The notes under the pieces were generated by a model. That model saw nothing but the letters and a program-made list of their open reading frames with translations. It did not search any database and was not told where the DNA came from. The translations under genes were made by a program, and so were the position numbers. This document shows, in pieces, positions 61,297-64,000 of a DNA stretch of 64,000 nt (position 1 is the stretch's first letter; each line of letters begins with the position of its first letter). The DNA is from Sphaerimonospora thailandensis (GTDB lineage Bacteria > Actinomycetota > Actinomycetes > Streptosporangiales > Streptosporangiaceae). Location: positions 1 to 64,000 of the forward strand of contig NZ_BOOG01000004.1 of NCBI RefSeq assembly GCF_016863115.1. The letters run 5' to 3'.

Positions 61297-61697
61297 TTGG
61301 CGAACACCAGCCTCGCCCCGGGCGCGTCGTCCGGGCTCGCCTCGCGGTCGGGGAAGGCGAGGATCTCGGTGATCCGGCAGTTCTCGTCCACCCTGATCAC
61401 ATCGGTCGTGGTCATCGCGAACGGCCCGTTCGGGGTGTCCATGGCCACGTGGACCTGGAAGGCGGCCCGGTCGCCGACCACGGTGACCGGCCCGAACCGG
61501 GTCAGGGTGAACGGAACGTCGTTGCTCGCGCGGAAGAAGCCGAGGATCGCCGCACGCCCGACGTTGGGCGGGCTGCCGACCGGCTCATGCTGGACGGCGT
61601 CCTCGGCGAACAACGCGATGACCGCGTCGAGATCGTGCGCCGAGACGGCGGCTATGTAGGCGTCGCACAACCGGCGGATATCGTCCCGGGTGGGCAT
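61293..61697 (-). CDS. ketosteroid-isomerase-like NTF2 protein, second copy
   Basis: This 134-residue paralogue of the 53533-53907 product shares CDAYIAAVSAHD, FTLTRFGPVTVVGDRAAFQV and the TTTD motif. It has a longer, Ala/Pro-rich C-terminus. GAGAGGAG precedes the ATG at 61697. It lies between tetR and the sulfotransferase on the same strand, with a four-base overlap to the latter. Likely enzymes of this kind isomerise or dehydrate ring ketones. Confidence 0.8.
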   Translation of the reverse strand: MPTRDDIRRLCDAYIAAVSAHDLDAVIALFAEDAVQHEPVGSPPNVGRAAILGFFRASNDVPFTLTRFGPVTVVGDRAAFQVHVAMDTPNGPFAMTTTDVIRVDENCRITEILAFPDREASPDDAPGARLVFAK

Positions 61698-61708
61698 CGG
61701 AACTCCTC

Positions 61709-62314
61709 TCACGGAGTGTCGAGGATCTGGTTCACGAGTGAGGTGACGGTGAGCTCGGTGAGGCGGTCGAAGTCGATCTCGCCGACCCAGCCCTGCGCGT
61801 GCAGGTCGGCCAGGCCCATCAGCCCGGCCCACACGAACGGCACGATCTCGGGATCGGGGCGCACCGTACGGCCCTCCGCGGCGGCGGCCTGATCCAGGGC
61901 ACGACGCAGGGCGTCGAACTGGGCCACGGCGACGCCCACACGCTGCTCACGAAGCTCGGCCGAGTTGTCCGTACGCTCAGTCCGCCACACGGCCACCATC
62001 CGGCCGACGTGCAGCCACTGCCGCGTCGCCACCGGAACCGCGGCACGCAGCAGCGCGGCCACTCCCCCGGTGCGCGGGCACTCATCGAGGAAGGCGGTCA
62101 TCCGGCGCTGGTGATCCCGCATCAGCGCCTCGAACACCGCGTGCTTGTCGGCGAAGTAGTAGTAGACCAGCCCCAGGCTGATCTTGGCACGCGCCGCGAG
62201 AGAGCGGATGGACAGCGCCGCGTAGCCACCCTCGGCGAGCAGGGCGGCGGCCGCCGCCAGGATCTCGCTCCTGCGGTCGTCCGCTGTGTCGCCTGCGACG
62301 TGTTGTTCTGCCAC
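61709..62314 (-). CDS. TetR-family transcriptional regulator
   Basis: This 201-residue repressor has an N-terminal HTH (RRSEILAAAAALLAEGGYAA then SIRSLAARAKISLGLVYYYF and ADKHAVFEALM). The C-terminal ligand domain is helical (TGGVAALLRAAVPVATRQWL). It is divergent from the SDR gene. Two palindromes TTGAAC-N3-GTTCAA lie 22-59 bases upstream of its GTG start, and a third at 55 kb. Autoregulation together with control of the SDR and LLM/hydrolase promoters is the natural reading. No ribosome site is evident. Confidence 0.88.
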   Translation of the reverse strand: MAEQHVAGDTADDRRSEILAAAAALLAEGGYAALSIRSLAARAKISLGLVYYYFADKHAVFEALMRDHQRRMTAFLDECPRTGGVAALLRAAVPVATRQWLHVGRMVAVWRTERTDNSAELREQRVGVAVAQFDALRRALDQAAAAEGRTVRPDPEIVPFVWAGLMGLADLHAQGWVGEIDFDRLTELTVTSLVNQILDTP

Positions 62315-62335
62315 GTCGGCAAGCTATCGCACCTC

Positions 62336-62350
62336 TTGAACGTTGTTCAA
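62336..62350. promoter_or_regulatory. TetR-type operator, copy 2
   Basis: TTGAAC-GTT-GTTCAA, a 6+3+6 palindrome, lies 22 bases upstream of the tetR start. Confidence 0.8.
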
Positions 62351-62358
62351 GGAGCCTC

Positions 62359-62373
62359 TTGAACAACGTTCAA
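62359..62373. promoter_or_regulatory. TetR-type operator, copy 3
   Basis: TTGAAC-AAC-GTTCAA lies 23 bases centre-to-centre from copy 2, about two helical turns, which would let two dimers bind side by side. The SDR start is 52 bases to the right. Confidence 0.8.
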
Positions 62374-62424
62374 GGCTTTGTTACGTTCGCCGGAGTCTCC
62401 AGCAGACGAAGGCAGGAAACCCCG

Positions 62425-63162
62425 ATGACAGTGACCTTCGACTTCCACGACCGGCACGTACTGGTGACCGGCGGGTCGAACGGCCTCGGACTGGCCATGG
62501 CACGCGGCTTCCACACGGCAGGAGCCCAGGTGACCATCACCGGCAGACGCGAGTCCGCCGAGCAGTACGACGAAGACCTCTCCGGCTTCCGCTACGTGCG
62601 GTGCGAGATGACGGACCGGGCGATGATCTCCGACCTGGCGAGCGGGCTCGACCGGCTCGACGTCCTGGTCAACAACGCCGGCCAGAACCTCGTCGGCCGG
62701 GGCGAATGGGACCCCGACGTGTTCGAGGAGGCCCTGACGATCAACCTCTCCGGCGCCTTCCGGCTGTCCACCGCGTGCCACGACCTGCTCGCGGCATCCC
62801 CCGGCGGCGGATCGGTGATCAACCTGGGCTCGATGACCAGCTTCCTGGCCGTCGACCTCGTCCCCGGGTACGGCGCCGCGAAGGCCGGCGTGGTGCAGCT
62901 GACCAAGACCCTCGCCACCGCCTGGGCCAAGGACGGCATCCGGGTCAACGCGGTCGCGCCCGGCCTGATCGAGACCAGCATGACCGCGAAGATGGTGGCC
63001 AACGACGCCGCGGTCGCGCCCACCATCGCCCGCACCCCGATGCGCCGCGTCGGCACCCCCGAGGACATCGCCCCGGTGGTGATGTTCCTCGCCAGCGGCG
63101 CCGCGCCGTTCCTCACCGGCCAGACGATCGCCGTCGACGGCGGCTTCCTCATCCAAGGATGA
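62425..63162 (+). CDS. short-chain dehydrogenase/reductase
   Basis: This 245-residue SDR has the NAD(P)-binding loop VTGGSNGLGLAMARGF, the NNAG motif (LDVLVNNAGQN), catalytic Ser in VINLGSMTS and Y-x3-K in YGAAKAGVVQLTK, then APGLIETSMT. Classical family, oxidising or reducing a hydroxyl/keto group. GCAGGAAACC precedes the ATG at 62425; an earlier in-frame ATG would lie within the operator. It starts an operon with the metallo-beta-lactamase gene two bases after its stop. Confidence 0.92.
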   Translation: MTVTFDFHDRHVLVTGGSNGLGLAMARGFHTAGAQVTITGRRESAEQYDEDLSGFRYVRCEMTDRAMISDLASGLDRLDVLVNNAGQNLVGRGEWDPDVFEEALTINLSGAFRLSTACHDLLAASPGGGSVINLGSMTSFLAVDLVPGYGAAKAGVVQLTKTLATAWAKDGIRVNAVAPGLIETSMTAKMVANDAAVAPTIARTPMRRVGTPEDIAPVVMFLASGAAPFLTGQTIAVDGGFLIQG

Positions 63163-63164
63163 TC

Positions 63165-64000
63165 ATGAGCGAAACCCTCTCCGACCAGGTCGACAAGCTC
63201 ATCGACGACCGCCCGGGCAAAGATCTGCTCACTCCCGCGTACGACGACGCCGCGGTCGCCCTGAACGACTTCGTCTACAGCTCCGGCGGCCATACGAACG
63301 CCTACGTGATCGTCACCGACGCCGGCCGGGTCATCGTCAACACCGGGCTGGGCTACGAGGCGCCCCACCACCGCCACCTGTTCGACCAGGTCTGCGCCGG
63401 CCCCACGCCGTACATCATCACCACCCAGGGGCACACCGACCACGTCGGCGGCGTGGCCGCGTTCCGCGCACCGGAGACCGTCTACGTCGCACAGCGGAAC
63501 AACCAGTTCGCCCAGCACCAGGACGCCCGCATCCGCGGCCGGATGCGGCTGTGGTCGGCGGCCTGGTTCGACCTCGCCCCGACCGAGCGGATCGCCACGT
63601 TCGCGCGGGAGCGGCCCGACGTGCCCATGCGCCAGGACGCGCCGACCCCGGACCTCACCTTCGACGAGCGGCTCTCGTTCTCCGTGGGCGGCGTCGACTT
63701 CGAGCTGTGGCACGGCACCGGCGAGACCACGGACGGCGCCATCGTGTGGCTGCCGCGGCACCGCGTCGCCCTGATCAGCAACATGCTCGGCCCGCTCTTC
63801 TGCCACTTCCCCAACCTGAACACGCTCCGCGGGCACAGCTACCGCTTCGTCGAGCCCTACCTCGCCACCATCCGGCGGATTCGCGAGCTGCAGCCCGAGA
63901 TGCTCGTCACCGGCCGCGGCGAGCCGATCGTCGGCGCCGAACTGATCGATGCCTGCCTGCAGCGGATGCACGACGCCGTGGACTTCGTGCACCGGGAGAC
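63165..64000 (+). CDS. metallo-beta-lactamase-fold protein, alkylsulfatase-related (partial)
   Basis: The reading frame is open from ATG 63165 to the window edge (278 residues seen). The pattern YSSGGHTNAYVIVTDAGRVI, TTQGHTDHVGG, FELWHGTGETTDGAIVWLPR and FPNLNTLRGHSYRFVEPY followed by IRELQPEMLVTGRGEPIVG matches SDS hydrolase/alkylsulfatase-like members. The metal motif is Q-G-H-T-D-H (Gln88 where the first His is expected), and the later G-H-G-x-P site is G-R-G-E-P. The two losses suggest altered metal binding or another reaction. It is coupled to the SDR and probably TetR-regulated. Confidence 0.82.
   Translation, partial: MSETLSDQVDKLIDDRPGKDLLTPAYDDAAVALNDFVYSSGGHTNAYVIVTDAGRVIVNTGLGYEAPHHRHLFDQVCAGPTPYIITTQGHTDHVGGVAAFRAPETVYVAQRNNQFAQHQDARIRGRMRLWSAAWFDLAPTERIATFARERPDVPMRQDAPTPDLTFDERLSFSVGGVDFELWHGTGETTDGAIVWLPRHRVALISNMLGPLFCHFPNLNTLRGHSYRFVEPYLATIRRIRELQPEMLVTGRGEPIVGAELIDACLQRMHDAVDFVHRE

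Overview
The window is 64 kb of very GC-rich chromosome. Third-position G/C bias, GTG/TTG starts, a WhiJ-like HTH plus DUF397 plus anti-sigma ATPase module, and several Pkn-type kinases point to a filamentous actinomycete. Streptosporangiales is my best guess, but no rRNA or other marker is present to prove it. The assignments below come from reading translated sequence by eye; no database search was run.

Layout: (1) 56-6643: a secreted PQQ-type propeller protein, a secreted type-B carboxylesterase, and a nitrate/sulfonate/taurine-type ABC importer with one lipoprotein and two permeases but no ATPase gene. (2) 6675-13255: two related proteins of unknown function, then two tandem membrane Ser/Thr kinases. 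(3) 13304-35719: a defence island. It holds a decayed large DNA methyltransferase, then a leftward block of kinase with TPR-like tail, HTH-methylase-specificity fusion, drmC (phospholipase D), drmB (DUF1998), drmA (helicase), an ABC/AAA ATPase, drmMI (methylase) and drmD (SNF2 helicase). This is a complete class 1 DISARM anti-phage system carrying three extra genes. A divergent 690-residue unknown protein follows.

(4) 36008-41377: the WhiJ-like regulatory module, a protein with a HEPN-type R-x4-H motif, and a graveyard: a fragment of the 690-residue gene's 3' end, an intact antitoxin with a broken PIN toxin, a broken anti-sigma ATPase, and a 65-bp palindrome whose sister copy lies between drmA and the ATPase. 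(5) 41408-56896: a secreted propeller, a MenC/N-acylamino-acid-racemase enzyme, an MFS exporter, APS kinase, arylsulfatase, and catabolic genes (ketosteroid-dehydrogenase-like flavoprotein, MOSC, RidA, SnoaL/NTF2 proteins, two epoxide-hydrolase-like enzymes, a luciferase-like monooxygenase, a TIM-barrel isomerase).

(6) 56969-59946: an unrelated three-gene operon of an unknown helical protein, a small P-loop kinase-like protein, and a class I aminoacyl-tRNA-synthetase-like core fused to an ASCH domain. I regard this as the best candidate for an undescribed system. (7) 60016-64000: a sulfotransferase, an NTF2 protein, a TetR regulator, an SDR, and a metallo-beta-lactamase-fold protein related to alkylsulfatases that runs off the end.

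The same palindrome, TTGAAC-N3-GTTCAA, occurs twice at the tetR/SDR divergent promoter and once at the epoxide-hydrolase/monooxygenase divergent promoter. Regions 5 and 7 are therefore probably one TetR-controlled catabolic regulon. Sulfate-ester chemistry (APS kinase, sulfotransferase, sulfatase, alkylsulfatase-like protein) is the recurring theme.
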